Shown: piece after piece, positions 54,154-62,813 of the stretch | Position numbering within the stretch: position 1 is the first letter of the stretch | How the letters are laid out: every line of letters begins with the position of its first letter | From: Amycolatopsis sp. WAC 01376 | GTDB lineage: Bacteria > Actinomycetota > Actinomycetes > Mycobacteriales > Pseudonocardiaceae | Length of the DNA stretch: 64,000 nucleotides | Assembly: GCF_003947415.1 (NCBI RefSeq) | Contig: NZ_QHKL01000011.1 | Coordinates: forward strand, 124,001-188,000 | Direction: 5' to 3' | Notes under the pieces: model-generated | What the model saw: only the letters and a program-made list of their open reading frames with translations | Databases searched by the model: none | Told to the model about the DNA's origin: nothing | Translations under genes and position numbers: made by a program

Positions 54154-55097
54154 GCGCGCACTCCCTCTCGTTCGAAGGCGTCGGCGACCAGACCGGGCGC
54201 CGTCCGCAACGCCGTGGTGAGCACGTGCTCCCGCCGCCGTCCGTCCATGAAGTTGGCGCCCATGGCGGCGAGATCGGCCGGTCCCGGTTCGATCCGGACC
54301 ACCCGGACACCGGCCGCGCGCAGCCGTCGCGCCTCGTCGTCCACGCGCCTGGTCATCGCCGTCCGCAGCAGGCGTTCCAGCCGGGCCGGACCGCGTGCCG
54401 GAGCCCCGCCTTCGCTGCTCATCGGCGCGACGAGCACGACCTCGCCGACGTCGTGCCCCAGCAGGAGGTCGGCCGACGTCGGGGAGACCGTCCCGCCGTC
54501 GAGCAGCGGCCGTCCGTCCACAACGGACGGTGGGAACCAGCCGGGGATCGCCCAGGACGCGGCGATCGCCTCGCCGAGGCGGGCGGGCGGTGTGTCCGGG
54601 GAGCCGAGCGCGACCCGGTCACCGGCCGGATCCGAGGCCACCAGCCAGGTCGCGGAGTGCGGGACCCAGCCGCCGGGCGCCAGCGCGTCCCCGAGCTCGC
54701 GGAGCCAGCCGGAGTCTCCCCTGCCACGAGGCAGAAGACCCGCGAGACCGGCGAGCGTGTCGACGTCCCGGCGCAGCGCGGCACGGACCAGCCCGGCCGC
54801 GGGCCAGCGCGGAGACGGCAGCGGCGGGAAGCGGTTCGGCACCCGCCGGACATGCGCGGCGACGACGGCGTCTCCACCAGGCGCACCGGCTACCGCGTCG
54901 AGGATCGCCTTCGCCGGGATGCCCGCTCCGAGCATCGCCGCCGCTTCGGCGCCCGCGGAGGTCCCGACCAGGATGTCCGCTTCGCGGGGATCCCAGCCCG
55001 CTTCGGCGTGCAGCGCGTCGAGGACGGCGGCCGTCCAGGTGAACCCCAAGGTCCCGCCGCAGCCGAGCACCAGCGCTCTCGCGGAATGACGTGTCAT
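54150..55097 (-). CDS. Patatin-like phospholipase/esterase
   Basis: A 315-aa protein with the patatin Ser-Asp dyad: glycine-rich loop GCGGTLG (12-18), nucleophile Ser47 in VGTSAGAE, and Asp200 in LLDGG. It hydrolyses acyl esters of lipids. As first gene of the patatin-SDR-BVMO operon it may cleave the ester/lactone product or supply the lipid substrate. Its ATG sits inside the AATGACGTGTCATT palindrome, a likely operator. Confidence 0.9.
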   Translation of the reverse strand: MTRHSARALVLGCGGTLGFTWTAAVLDALHAEAGWDPREADILVGTSAGAEAAAMLGAGIPAKAILDAVAGAPGGDAVVAAHVRRVPNRFPPLPSPRWPAAGLVRAALRRDVDTLAGLAGLLPRGRGDSGWLRELGDALAPGGWVPHSATWLVASDPAGDRVALGSPDTPPARLGEAIAASWAIPGWFPPSVVDGRPLLDGGTVSPTSADLLLGHDVGEVVLVAPMSSEGGAPARGPARLERLLRTAMTRRVDDEARRLRAAGVRVVRIEPGPADLAAMGANFMDGRRREHVLTTALRTAPGLVADAFEREGVRA

Positions 55098-55098
55098 T
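55085..55098. promoter_or_regulatory. Palindrome over the patatin start codon, candidate TetR operator
   Basis: AATGAC-GT-GTCATT, 6-bp perfect arms, covers the start of the patatin gene, 47 bp from the divergent TetR ATG. It would block both promoter and initiation if bound. Confidence 0.45.
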
Positions 55099-55145
55099 TC
55101 TGGAACGGTATGTCAATTGAACGCGTCAGGCAATAAGCTGACGGA

Positions 55146-55781
55146 ATGACGACGGAGACCCCGGTCAGCAGGGCCGCACGGAAGAAGCAGGAACTACGGC
55201 GCGAGATCGTGGAGACCGCGTTCGACTGCTTCGCCGAACGTGGCTACCACGCGACCGGGATCGCCGACATCGCCGCCCGGCTCGGCATCGGGCACGGCAC
55301 CTTCTACCGGTACTTCCAGAACAAGCGGGACATCGTCGACCACGTCATCACGGACCTGGTCGAGAAGGTGGTCGGCGCGCTCGCCGCGGACAACGCGCCG
55401 GACGCGGTCAACAGCCTCGCCGAGTACCGCAAGCAGAGCGCGCGGATCGGGGACGCGCTCGCCCGCATCTTCGGCGGCGACCCGCGGATGGCCCGCTTCC
55501 TCCTGCTCGAAGCGGCGGGCATCGACGCCGAGATGCGCGAACGCGTGCTGGACTTCTACGAAACCGCCGCCGAGCTGACCGCCGGCTACCTGCATCACGG
55601 CGTCCGCCTCGGCTATCTGCACGAGGACCTGGACGTCGACTCCACCGCCCGCGCGATAAACGGCATGATCCTCGCGTCGATCCTGTCCGAACTGCGCGAC
55701 CCGTCACCGGAAAGGCAGGCCACCATGAGCCGGGCGATCCGGCGGGTCATGTACGACGGGATCGCGGCGACGCCCCGCTGA
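55146..55781 (+). CDS. TetR-family regulator of the patatin-SDR-BVMO operon
   Basis: A 211-aa protein with HTH IVETAFDCFAERGYHATGIA and LGIGHGTFYRYFQNKRDIV. ATG 55146 lies 6 nt after TAAGCT, a leaderless layout. Divergent from the three-gene lipid-oxidising operon with a 48-bp gap, so local control is likely. The ligand may be the operon's substrate. Confidence 0.88.
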   Translation: MTTETPVSRAARKKQELRREIVETAFDCFAERGYHATGIADIAARLGIGHGTFYRYFQNKRDIVDHVITDLVEKVVGALAADNAPDAVNSLAEYRKQSARIGDALARIFGGDPRMARFLLLEAAGIDAEMRERVLDFYETAAELTAGYLHHGVRLGYLHEDLDVDSTARAINGMILASILSELRDPSPERQATMSRAIRRVMYDGIAATPR

Positions 55782-55919
55782 GACGACCGGCCGGCCGGCC
55801 CGGTCATGACGCGCCGGTAAGCGGGGGCTGGGCCTACCGGTTGTCAGGATTCATGGAACAGGATCCGGACAACCGGGGCTAGCGGCGAAAACGCACACTC
55901 GCACCGACGAAAACGAACC

Positions 55920-56873
55920 TCAGGGTCTCCGCAGAGTGTTGCTCGGCGATTCACCGAAGGCGGCGCGGTACTGCGCGCTGAACCGGCTGCCGTCCAGGAA
56001 TCCCCATTTCGCCGCCACCCCGGTGACCGTCGTGCCGTCGCCGGGTCCTGCGGCGCGGAGTTCCGCTCGCACCTGGTCCAGCCGGACCCGGCGCAGGTAC
56101 GCCATGGGAGTGGTGTCCAGATGCCGCCGGAACGCCAGCTGCAGGGCACGCACCGAAACCCGGCAGGCACGGGCGATATCGGCGACGTCGAGGTCGAGAT
56201 CCGGATTCGTCTCCAAGAACGCGATACCGCGGCGCACGGTGTCCGGGGCGGTGTCCCGCCGGTCGTACGGGTGCTCTTCACCCGCGCCCCTGGTGAAGGT
56301 GTCCAAGGCCATGGCCGCCATCAGCCGCCCCACCGCGCCGAGCACCAGCGGCCCGCTCTCGACACCCGGTTCGGAGAACAGCCCGGCCACGTATTCGACC
56401 GTCTGACACCATCGTCGTGCCTTCTCCGGACTCACCGGCTTGTACCACAACCGCTCGATCACGGCGCCGTCCTGCGCCGGGTCGGCCCCGGTGAACAACG
56501 CCAGGTCGATGCCGGTGACCTGCAGCCGCGTACCGTGCATGCGCGTCCGATAGCCGTGATCGGGATGCGGGCCGGCGAACACGTCCCCGGGGCCGAGCCT
56601 GCGGTCGTTGATGCCGTCGTCGATCTCGATTTGCCCGCCCAGCACCCGCAGCAGCACCATCCTGTCGAGTGGCTGGACGGCGATCTCCGTGGTCAGCGTG
56701 TTGTGCAGAAAATCGAGGTGCACGTCCCCGAGATCACAGCGGTTGTGCTCGAATCGGTAGTTTTCGACGCTGCCCCGGACGCGCAACCGGTTGTCGCGGT
56801 ACGCCTCGGCGATCAGGGCACACGCCTGCTCCGGATCGGTGGTCGCGAACTCCGTCAATACCGGTTCGTGCAT
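55920..56873 (-). CDS. AraC-family regulator
   Basis: A 317-aa protein. The N-terminal part (residues 10-165) resembles the cupin-like ligand domain (AraC_binding_2), with LDRMVLLRVLGGQIEI and GPGDVFAGPHPDHGY. The C-terminal double HTH has VADIARACRVSVRALQLAFR and GVAAKWGFLDGSRFSAQYRA. It stands alone between the TetR gene and the C5-type catabolic operon; either could be a target. ATG 56873 follows AGAAGG. Confidence 0.88.
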   Translation of the reverse strand: MHEPVLTEFATTDPEQACALIAEAYRDNRLRVRGSVENYRFEHNRCDLGDVHLDFLHNTLTTEIAVQPLDRMVLLRVLGGQIEIDDGINDRRLGPGDVFAGPHPDHGYRTRMHGTRLQVTGIDLALFTGADPAQDGAVIERLWYKPVSPEKARRWCQTVEYVAGLFSEPGVESGPLVLGAVGRLMAAMALDTFTRGAGEEHPYDRRDTAPDTVRRGIAFLETNPDLDLDVADIARACRVSVRALQLAFRRHLDTTPMAYLRRVRLDQVRAELRAAGPGDGTTVTGVAAKWGFLDGSRFSAQYRAAFGESPSNTLRRP

Positions 56874-56967
56874 GGGACCACGCCTTCTTTCCGTTCGCTC
56901 GTAACGAAAAGTCCGCCGGCCGGAACGCTACCGCCACCCGGCGGGCCCTACCAGGGGCATATCGGCG

Positions 56968-57789
56968 TCATCCAGCTGGTCGGAACGGACCACCCGTGCG
57001 ATCGAGGATGGCCCTGGCCCGTGCTTCGACCGGCTTGTCGACCATCTGGCCGTCCGCCACGGCCACCGAGCCGTCCCCGGCGTGCGCGATCACGTCCCGC
57101 GCCCATTCGATCTCGCTTTCCGAAGGGGCCAGCCCGCGATTCGCGGCGGCCACCTGGCGGGGATGCACGCAGAGTTTCCCGGTGAACCCGAGGGTCTTCG
57201 CGTGCTCGAGGTCCGCGGCGAGCGCGGCCTCGTCGTCGAGTGCCGTCGTGACGCCGTCGATCGGAGCCGCCCGGCCCGCGGCCGCAGCGGCGATGACGAG
57301 CGCGGATCGCGCGTACCGCAACGCCTCGTGCGAACGATGATCGACACCCAGCTGCGCGGCGAGGTCGACGCTGCCGAAGGCGGGCCGCACCACCGCGTCC
57401 GCGGCGCAGACCGCGAGCGCGTTCGCGATCCCGGCCGCCGTTTCCACCAGCGGCAGGATCGGGACTCCGGGTAGCCGCCCGGCGAGGGCATCGATCTCGG
57501 CGCGGTCCTCGGCCTTGGGCAGCATCACCGCGAGCGCGCGCCCGACGCTCGCCACATCCTCGTGATACCAACCGGTTCCGGCCGCGTTGAGCCGGACGAC
57601 CGCCTGATGGCCTTCCGCCAGCCACGTCCGGACGTGTTCGCGCGCGGCCTCTTTCCGATCCGGCGCGACGGCGTCTTCCAGGTCGAGGATCACGACGTCG
57701 GCGCCGCCGGCCGCGGCCTTGGCGAACCGGTCCGGCCGATGCCCGGGGACGAACAGGAAGGTCTTCGCACTCGCGAGGAGATCGTTCAT
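56968..57789 (-). CDS. CitE-like CoA-ester lyase (HpcH/HpaI family)
   Basis: A 273-aa TIM-barrel lyase: TFLFVPGHRPDRFAKA, VVILDLEDAVAPDRK (Mg-binding Glu/Asp), VVRLNAAGTGW (Arg), LPLVETAAGIANA and GFTGKLCVHPRQVAAAN. It is a stand-alone form not tied to citrate lyase. It follows a CoA-transferase, dehydrogenase and hydratase, a setting typical of citramalyl-CoA lyase that yields acetyl-CoA and pyruvate. Overlaps the preceding gene by 4 bp (57786-57789). Confidence 0.87.
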   Translation of the reverse strand: MNDLLASAKTFLFVPGHRPDRFAKAAAGGADVVILDLEDAVAPDRKEAAREHVRTWLAEGHQAVVRLNAAGTGWYHEDVASVGRALAVMLPKAEDRAEIDALAGRLPGVPILPLVETAAGIANALAVCAADAVVRPAFGSVDLAAQLGVDHRSHEALRYARSALVIAAAAAGRAAPIDGVTTALDDEAALAADLEHAKTLGFTGKLCVHPRQVAAANRGLAPSESEIEWARDVIAHAGDGSVAVADGQMVDKPVEARARAILDRTGGPFRPAG

Positions 57790-58586
57790 CGGCCGAGGCT
57801 CCGCACTGTTCCGGTCGCGGTCCGCCGTCCGTGGCGATCTCGGACGGCGGTGACGGTCTCGTCACTTCCGGCTTCGGCCCGGACGACCATGCCCTGATGG
57901 TCGAACAGGGGCGAGACGAGGCGGTAGTCGAAGGCCAGCGGCCCCCCAGCCCCCTGCCGCCGGGCGGCTTCGGCCATCACGAGCGCCTGCAACGGTCCGT
58001 GGGTCAGCAGCCCCGGATAGCCTTCGACGTCGCGGGCGTAGTCGCGGTCGTAGTGGATGCGGTGCGCGTTGTAGGTCAACGCGGAGAAGCGGAACAGCAG
58101 CGTCGGCGAGACGTCGATCGCCCATTCGTCTTCGGCCGCCGGCACCTCCGGCTCACCAGTGGCCACCTCGACAGGCCGGGAAGCGGCGTCGCGGTAGACG
58201 ATGTCCTGCTCCTCTTCGACCACGACCTCGCCGTCCTGGACGATCTTGTGGCCGGTGACGACGAAGGTCAGCCGTCCGGTGCGGCCCTGTTTCTCCCGCA
58301 CGGAAAGCACTTCCGTATGCCGGGTGGCGGGCAGCCCGCACCGCAGCGGGCCGAACGTCCGCACCCGCCCGCCCGCCCACATCCGGCGGCGTCCGGGTTC
58401 CGGCGGCGCGGGGATCGCGCCGCGCACCGGATGCCCGTCCCGGCCCAGATCGGCCTGCGCCGGCCGGTCCAGCAGATAGAACCAGTGCCACAGCAAGGGC
58501 AGGCCGTCGCGGTCCAGATCCGGCATCTCGACGCCGAGCAGCGAAGCCAGCGCCTCCGCGGGGCCGGGCAGCAGGACTTCCTTCAC
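57786..58586 (-). CDS. Mesaconyl/itaconyl-CoA hydratase-like (FAS1-like dehydratase, double hot-dog)
   Basis: A 266-aa protein with two hot-dog halves: the first contains WHWFYLLDRPAQADLGRDGH and GGRVRTFGPLRCGLPATRH; the second MaoC-like half has FSALTYNAHRIHYDRDYARD, where the Asn-His pair is catalytic. This arrangement matches mesaconyl-C4-CoA hydratase and Pseudomonas itaconyl-CoA hydratase. GTG 58586 follows GAGGAGG. Overlaps the CoA-transferase by 4 bp. Confidence 0.85.
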   Translation of the reverse strand: MKEVLLPGPAEALASLLGVEMPDLDRDGLPLLWHWFYLLDRPAQADLGRDGHPVRGAIPAPPEPGRRRMWAGGRVRTFGPLRCGLPATRHTEVLSVREKQGRTGRLTFVVTGHKIVQDGEVVVEEEQDIVYRDAASRPVEVATGEPEVPAAEDEWAIDVSPTLLFRFSALTYNAHRIHYDRDYARDVEGYPGLLTHGPLQALVMAEAARRQGAGGPLAFDYRLVSPLFDHQGMVVRAEAGSDETVTAVRDRHGRRTATGTVRSLGR

Positions 58587-59737
58587 GTTCGAACCTCCTC
58601 GACGGCACCGAACTCGGCCCGGATCGACTCGTTGTGCGCCCCCAGCGCGGGCACCGGCCCCATGACCGGTTCCCTGCCCGCCACCTCGACCGGCGGAAGC
58701 AACGCCTCCAGCGGTCCGGCCGGGGTTTCCACCGCACGCCACCGATTTCGCGCGGCCAGCTGCGGATGCCGGGTGAACTGCTCGGGCGTCCGCAGCCGGG
58801 CGTTGGCGACCCCGGCCCGCTCCAGCAGGTCTCCGACCTCGTCCGCCGTCCGGCCGCTGAACGCTTCTTCCAGGATCGCGGTGAGTTCGTCGTCGTTGGC
58901 GACGCGGTCGTCGTTGGTCCGGAAGCGCGGGTCTTCGACGAGCACCTCCCGTCCCAGGACGTCCCGGCAGAGCACGACCCATTCCCGTTCACTTTGGACA
59001 CTCAGGAAGACCTGGTCGGCACCGGTGCGGTACGGCCCGTACGGCGAGATCGACGGGTGCGCCGCCGCCGTCCGGCGCGGTGGTTCCTGTCCGTACCGGG
59101 AGAAATAGGCGGGCTGGCTCATCCACTCGCCGAGCGAGTCGATCATCGCGACGTGCAGGCTCGCGCCTTCACCGGTGCGCTCGCGGTCGTACAGCGCGGT
59201 GAGGATGCCGCTGTAGGCGTACATCCCGGTGGCGATGTCGGCGATCGAGATCCCAGCCTTGGCCGGGGTCTCCGGGGTGCCGGTCGACATCACGAGCCCG
59301 GTTTCGCACTGCACCAGCAGATCGTAGGCCTTCTTCGTCCGATATGGACCTTCCGGGCCGTAGCCCGAGATCGAACAGTGGATCAGCCGCGGACGCCCCG
59401 CGCGCAGCGTCACGGCGTCGAGGCCGAGCCGTTCCACCGCGCCGGGCGCGAGGTTCTGCACGAACACGTCGGCCCGGCCGATCATCGTGGTGAGCAACGT
59501 CCGGTCGGCCGGATCCTTGATGTCGAGTTCGACGCTTTCCTTGCCCCGGTTCAGCCAGACGAAATAACTCGACTGGCCGTGCACGGTCCTGTCGTAGTCG
59601 CGGGCGAAGTCGCCCACGCCGCGACGTTCGATCTTGATGACGCGCGCGCCGAGGTCGGCGAGCTGGCGCGAAGCGAACGGCGCAGCGACGGCCTGTTCCA
59701 GCGCGACGACGGTGATTCCCTCGAGTGGGTGGCGCAT
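58583..59737 (-). CDS. Family III CoA-transferase
   Basis: A 384-aa protein of the CaiB/BaiF/Frc family. Catalytic Asp167 sits in SIADIATGMYAY; substrate-binding LGARVIKIERRGVGD and SGYGPEGPYRTKKAYDLL are typical. It would charge a dicarboxylate such as itaconate, mesaconate or methylsuccinate with CoA from a donor like succinyl-CoA. The exact acid is inferred from neighbours only. It lies 15 bp after the acyl-CoA dehydrogenase stop. Confidence 0.88.
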   Translation of the reverse strand: MRHPLEGITVVALEQAVAAPFASRQLADLGARVIKIERRGVGDFARDYDRTVHGQSSYFVWLNRGKESVELDIKDPADRTLLTTMIGRADVFVQNLAPGAVERLGLDAVTLRAGRPRLIHCSISGYGPEGPYRTKKAYDLLVQCETGLVMSTGTPETPAKAGISIADIATGMYAYSGILTALYDRERTGEGASLHVAMIDSLGEWMSQPAYFSRYGQEPPRRTAAAHPSISPYGPYRTGADQVFLSVQSEREWVVLCRDVLGREVLVEDPRFRTNDDRVANDDELTAILEEAFSGRTADEVGDLLERAGVANARLRTPEQFTRHPQLAARNRWRAVETPAGPLEALLPPVEVAGREPVMGPVPALGAHNESIRAEFGAVEEVRT

Positions 59738-59752
59738 ACTGCCTTCCTCGGT

Positions 59753-60901
59753 TCAGGACGGGATGCGGTGCCGTTCGATCAGCTGGCGCGCGATCACGCC
59801 GCGCTGGATCTCGTTGGTGCCCTCGCCGACGATCATCAGTGGCGCGTCACGGAAGTACCGCTCGACGTCGAATTCCGTCGAGTAGCCGTAGCCGCCGTGG
59901 ATGCGGACCGCGTCGAGCGCGATCTCCATCGCGGCCTCGGAGGCGAACAGTTTCGCCATCCCCGCCTCCATGTCCGCGCGTTCGCCCGAGTCGTAGCGCC
60001 GCGCCGCGTGGTGCACCAGCTGGCGGGCGGCCTCGAGTTTGGTCGCCATGTTCGCCAGATGGTTGCCGATCGACTGGTGCCGCCAGATCGGCTTACCGAA
60101 ACTCTCCCGTTCCTGGGCGTAGCGCAGGGAATCCTCCAACGCGGCCCGGCCGACCCCGACCGCCCGGCAGGCGACCTGGATCCGGCCGATCTCCAGGCCC
60201 CGCATCATCTGGGCGAAGCCGCGCCCCTCCACGCCACCGAGCAACGCCGTGGCCGGGACCCGGAAGTCGTCGAAGGAGAGCTCGCAGCTCTCGACGCCCT
60301 TGTAGCCGAGTTTGGGCAGATCCCGCGAGACCTGGAAGCCGGGCCCCTTCTCCACCAGCAGGACGGAGATCCCCTTGTGCGCGGGTTCGGCGCCGGGATC
60401 GGTCTTGCACAGCAACGCGACCAGCTGGGACCGGCGCGCGTTGGTGATCCACGTCTTGCTGCCGTCGACCACGTACTCGTCGCCGTCACGCCGCGCCGTA
60501 GTGCGCAGCGCCTGCAGATCCGAGCCGCCGCCGGGTTCGGTGAGCGCCATCGTCGCCCGGATCTCGCCTGTCGCCATCTTCGGCAGATAGGTGTCCTTTT
60601 GCTCCTGTGTGCCATACGTGGCAAGGAGTTTCGCGACGACAGTGTGGCCACCCATCGCGCCGGCGAGACTCATCCAGCCGCGCGCGAGCTCCTCGGTCAC
60701 CAACGCGTAGCACTGGGCGGAGACCTGGGTCTCGCCCCAGGGCTCTGGCACGGCCAGCCCGAAGACGCCCATCGCCTTCATCTGGTCGATGAGCTTCTCG
60801 GGATAGGTGTTCGCATGGTCGAGCTCCCGCGCGACGGGCCGGACCTCGCGATCCACGAACTCGGCCACGAGCGCGACGATCGCGGTCTCTTCCTCGGTCA
60901 T
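59753..60901 (-). CDS. Acyl-CoA dehydrogenase
   Basis: A 382-aa flavoenzyme with MALTEPGGGSDLQALRTTA (FAD contact), GSKTWITNARRS and the C-terminal IHGGYGYSTEFDVERYFRDA carrying the base-region signature. It is the first gene of the operon. A methylsuccinyl-CoA or related short branched acyl-CoA substrate fits the downstream hydratase and lyase. ATG 60901 opens right at the first helix, with CATGAT 6 nt upstream as a possible leaderless -10; a 22-codon longer reading is less likely. Confidence 0.9.
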   Translation of the reverse strand: MTEEETAIVALVAEFVDREVRPVARELDHANTYPEKLIDQMKAMGVFGLAVPEPWGETQVSAQCYALVTEELARGWMSLAGAMGGHTVVAKLLATYGTQEQKDTYLPKMATGEIRATMALTEPGGGSDLQALRTTARRDGDEYVVDGSKTWITNARRSQLVALLCKTDPGAEPAHKGISVLLVEKGPGFQVSRDLPKLGYKGVESCELSFDDFRVPATALLGGVEGRGFAQMMRGLEIGRIQVACRAVGVGRAALEDSLRYAQERESFGKPIWRHQSIGNHLANMATKLEAARQLVHHAARRYDSGERADMEAGMAKLFASEAAMEIALDAVRIHGGYGYSTEFDVERYFRDAPLMIVGEGTNEIQRGVIARQLIERHRIPS

Positions 60902-60926
60902 GTGATTATCATGAGCGATGATGAGA

Positions 60927-60943
60927 CGGTATGTGAAATACCG
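60927..60943. promoter_or_regulatory. Candidate LysR operator
   Basis: CGGTAT-GTGAA-ATACCG is a perfect 6-bp inverted repeat with a 5-nt spacer and includes a T-N11-A core, as LysR sites do. It lies between the divergent LysR gene and the acyl-CoA dehydrogenase operon. Confidence 0.6.
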
Positions 60944-60987
60944 AATCATGATAGGCGCATACCGCACCGCGATGCGAAGGGACGACG

Positions 60988-61935
60988 GTGGACTTCAAGC
61001 AGCTCAAGGCGTTGGTGACGGTCGCCGAGGTCGGCAGCGTGACCCGCGCGGCCGAGCTGCTGCACCTGGTCCAGCCCGCGGTCACCCGGCAGATCCGCAC
61101 CCTCGAACAGGAGCTCGGGGTGCCGTTGTTCGAGCGGACCCGCCACGGCATGCGCCCGACCGAGGCGGGCGCGACCCTCGTCGAACGTGCCAGGCGGGCC
61201 CTCACCGAACTCGACCGGGCCCGCGCCGAACTGGCCCCGAAACCCGGCGTGGTCACCGGGATCGTCACGGTCGGCCTGCTGGAAAGCGCCGCCGAACGGC
61301 TCGCCGCACCGCTGACGACGGCCGTGCTGCGCGAGCATCCGGGGATCGAACTGCGGCTGCTCACCGCGTACTCGGGCCATCTTCAGCGGTGGATCGACGA
61401 CGGCGACGTCGATCTGAGCCTGCTCTACAACCTGACCAGTACGCCGTCGCTCAACGTCCGGCCGCTGGTGCGCGAACGGCTGTGGGCGGTCGCTCCCCCG
61501 TCGGCCGGGCTGGATCCCGCGCGGCCCGTCCCGTTCGCCGAGGTGGCCGCGCATCCGCTGGTGATGCCGTCCGAGGGTCACGCGCTGCGCACCCTCATCG
61601 ACGGCGCGGCCCGTGAGGCGGGTGCCGACACCGAGGTCACCGTGCAGACCAACGCCATGACGCTGCAGAAACGGCTCGTGCTCGGCGGGCACGGCTGGAC
61701 GATCCTGCCCGGCATCGGCATCGCGGCGGACGTCGCCGACGGCACCCTGAGCGCGGCCCCGGTCTGCGAACCGGAGGTCTGGCGCACCGTCGTCCTCGGC
61801 ATGCCAAGGACCGGTCGCGTCACGCCCGCCGTCGACGCCGTCGCGCGGGCGCTGGTCCAGCAGATCCACCGGACCGTGCACGAGGGCGAGTGGCCCTCGG
61901 CCCGGCTTTGGGACGACCGAACAGGAGAAGGATGA
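60988..61935 (+). CDS. LysR-family regulator of the C5-type operon
   Basis: A 315-aa regulator: FKQLKALVTVAEVGSVTRAA, LVQPAVTRQIRTLEQELG, and a ligand domain with RHGMRPTEAG and LVLGGHGWTILPGIG. It is divergent from the acyl-CoA dehydrogenase-led operon and co-directional with a hydrolase (4-bp overlap at 61932-61935) and an MHS permease. Likely activates the operon in response to its substrate acid. GTG 60988. Confidence 0.88.
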   Translation: MDFKQLKALVTVAEVGSVTRAAELLHLVQPAVTRQIRTLEQELGVPLFERTRHGMRPTEAGATLVERARRALTELDRARAELAPKPGVVTGIVTVGLLESAAERLAAPLTTAVLREHPGIELRLLTAYSGHLQRWIDDGDVDLSLLYNLTSTPSLNVRPLVRERLWAVAPPSAGLDPARPVPFAEVAAHPLVMPSEGHALRTLIDGAAREAGADTEVTVQTNAMTLQKRLVLGGHGWTILPGIGIAADVADGTLSAAPVCEPEVWRTVVLGMPRTGRVTPAVDAVARALVQQIHRTVHEGEWPSARLWDDRTGEG

Positions 61936-62714
61936 GCACGCTCCCCCGCACCGGCCACGCCGTCGCCGCCGAGGGCACCCGGCTGGCCTACCAGTGGCAC
62001 GGCACGGGCAGGCCGCTCGTACTGCTGGCCGGGCAGGCGAACGACCACACATGGTGGGACCGCACACGCGGAGACTTCCCGAGCACGATCACCATGGACT
62101 ACCGCGGCACCGGAGCCAGCGACGCGCCCGATTCCGCTTACACCACACCGGGTTTCGCGGACGACGTGATCGCGGTCCTCGACGCGCTCGAAGTCCCCGA
62201 GGCGGACGTCTACGGCACCTCGATGGGTGGCCGGGTCGCGCAGTGGGTCGCCGCGCGGTACCCCGAGCGGGTGCGCCGGCTCGTCCTCGGCTGCACCTCG
62301 CCGGGCGGCACGCACGGTGTCGAGCGGTCGAACGACGTGCGGCTGGCGCTGGCCCGGCGGTCCTCTGTGGAGGCACGGGAGACGCTGGAGGATCTCATGT
62401 ACACACCCGCCTGGCGAGCGGCGAATCCCGGCCCGTACCGGGTGCTGGGCGCGCACGGCATGCCGCCGCACGCGGTGCGCGGGCATCTCGTCGCGAGCAA
62501 CACCCACGACGCCTGGGACGCGCTTCCGGAGATCACCGCACCCACCCTGGTCCTGCACGGTGACGACGACCTGCTCGCACCGGTGGCGAACGCACCGTTG
62601 CTGACGGAGCGCATTCCCGACGCGCGAATGCATCTCTTCGCCGGAGCGCGGCACGCGTACTTCGACGAGTGCCGCCCCGAATCGAGCGACCTGGTGGGCG
62701 ACTTCCTGGGATAG
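61932..62714 (+). CDS. Alpha/beta hydrolase next to the LysR regulator
   Basis: A 260-aa hydrolase with nucleophile elbow VYGTSMGGRVAQW (Ser), DDDLLAPV (acid) and GARHAYFDE (His), plus the oxyanion region RPLVLLAGQANDHTWW. Similar to 3-oxoadipate enol-lactonase-type enzymes. It may open a lactone or hydrolyse an ester feeding the neighbouring acid pathway. The ATGA junction makes it coupled to the LysR gene. Confidence 0.88.
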   Translation: MSTLPRTGHAVAAEGTRLAYQWHGTGRPLVLLAGQANDHTWWDRTRGDFPSTITMDYRGTGASDAPDSAYTTPGFADDVIAVLDALEVPEADVYGTSMGGRVAQWVAARYPERVRRLVLGCTSPGGTHGVERSNDVRLALARRSSVEARETLEDLMYTPAWRAANPGPYRVLGAHGMPPHAVRGHLVASNTHDAWDALPEITAPTLVLHGDDDLLAPVANAPLLTERIPDARMHLFAGARHAYFDECRPESSDLVGDFLG

Positions 62715-62813
62715 CCCATGCCGGCCGGGTATGTGTCCATCGCGGATTTCTATTTCTCAACCGCAGGGATCACAGCTCATGATGGTCGGCATCCCGGAGC
62801 GAAGGAGCTTCCC

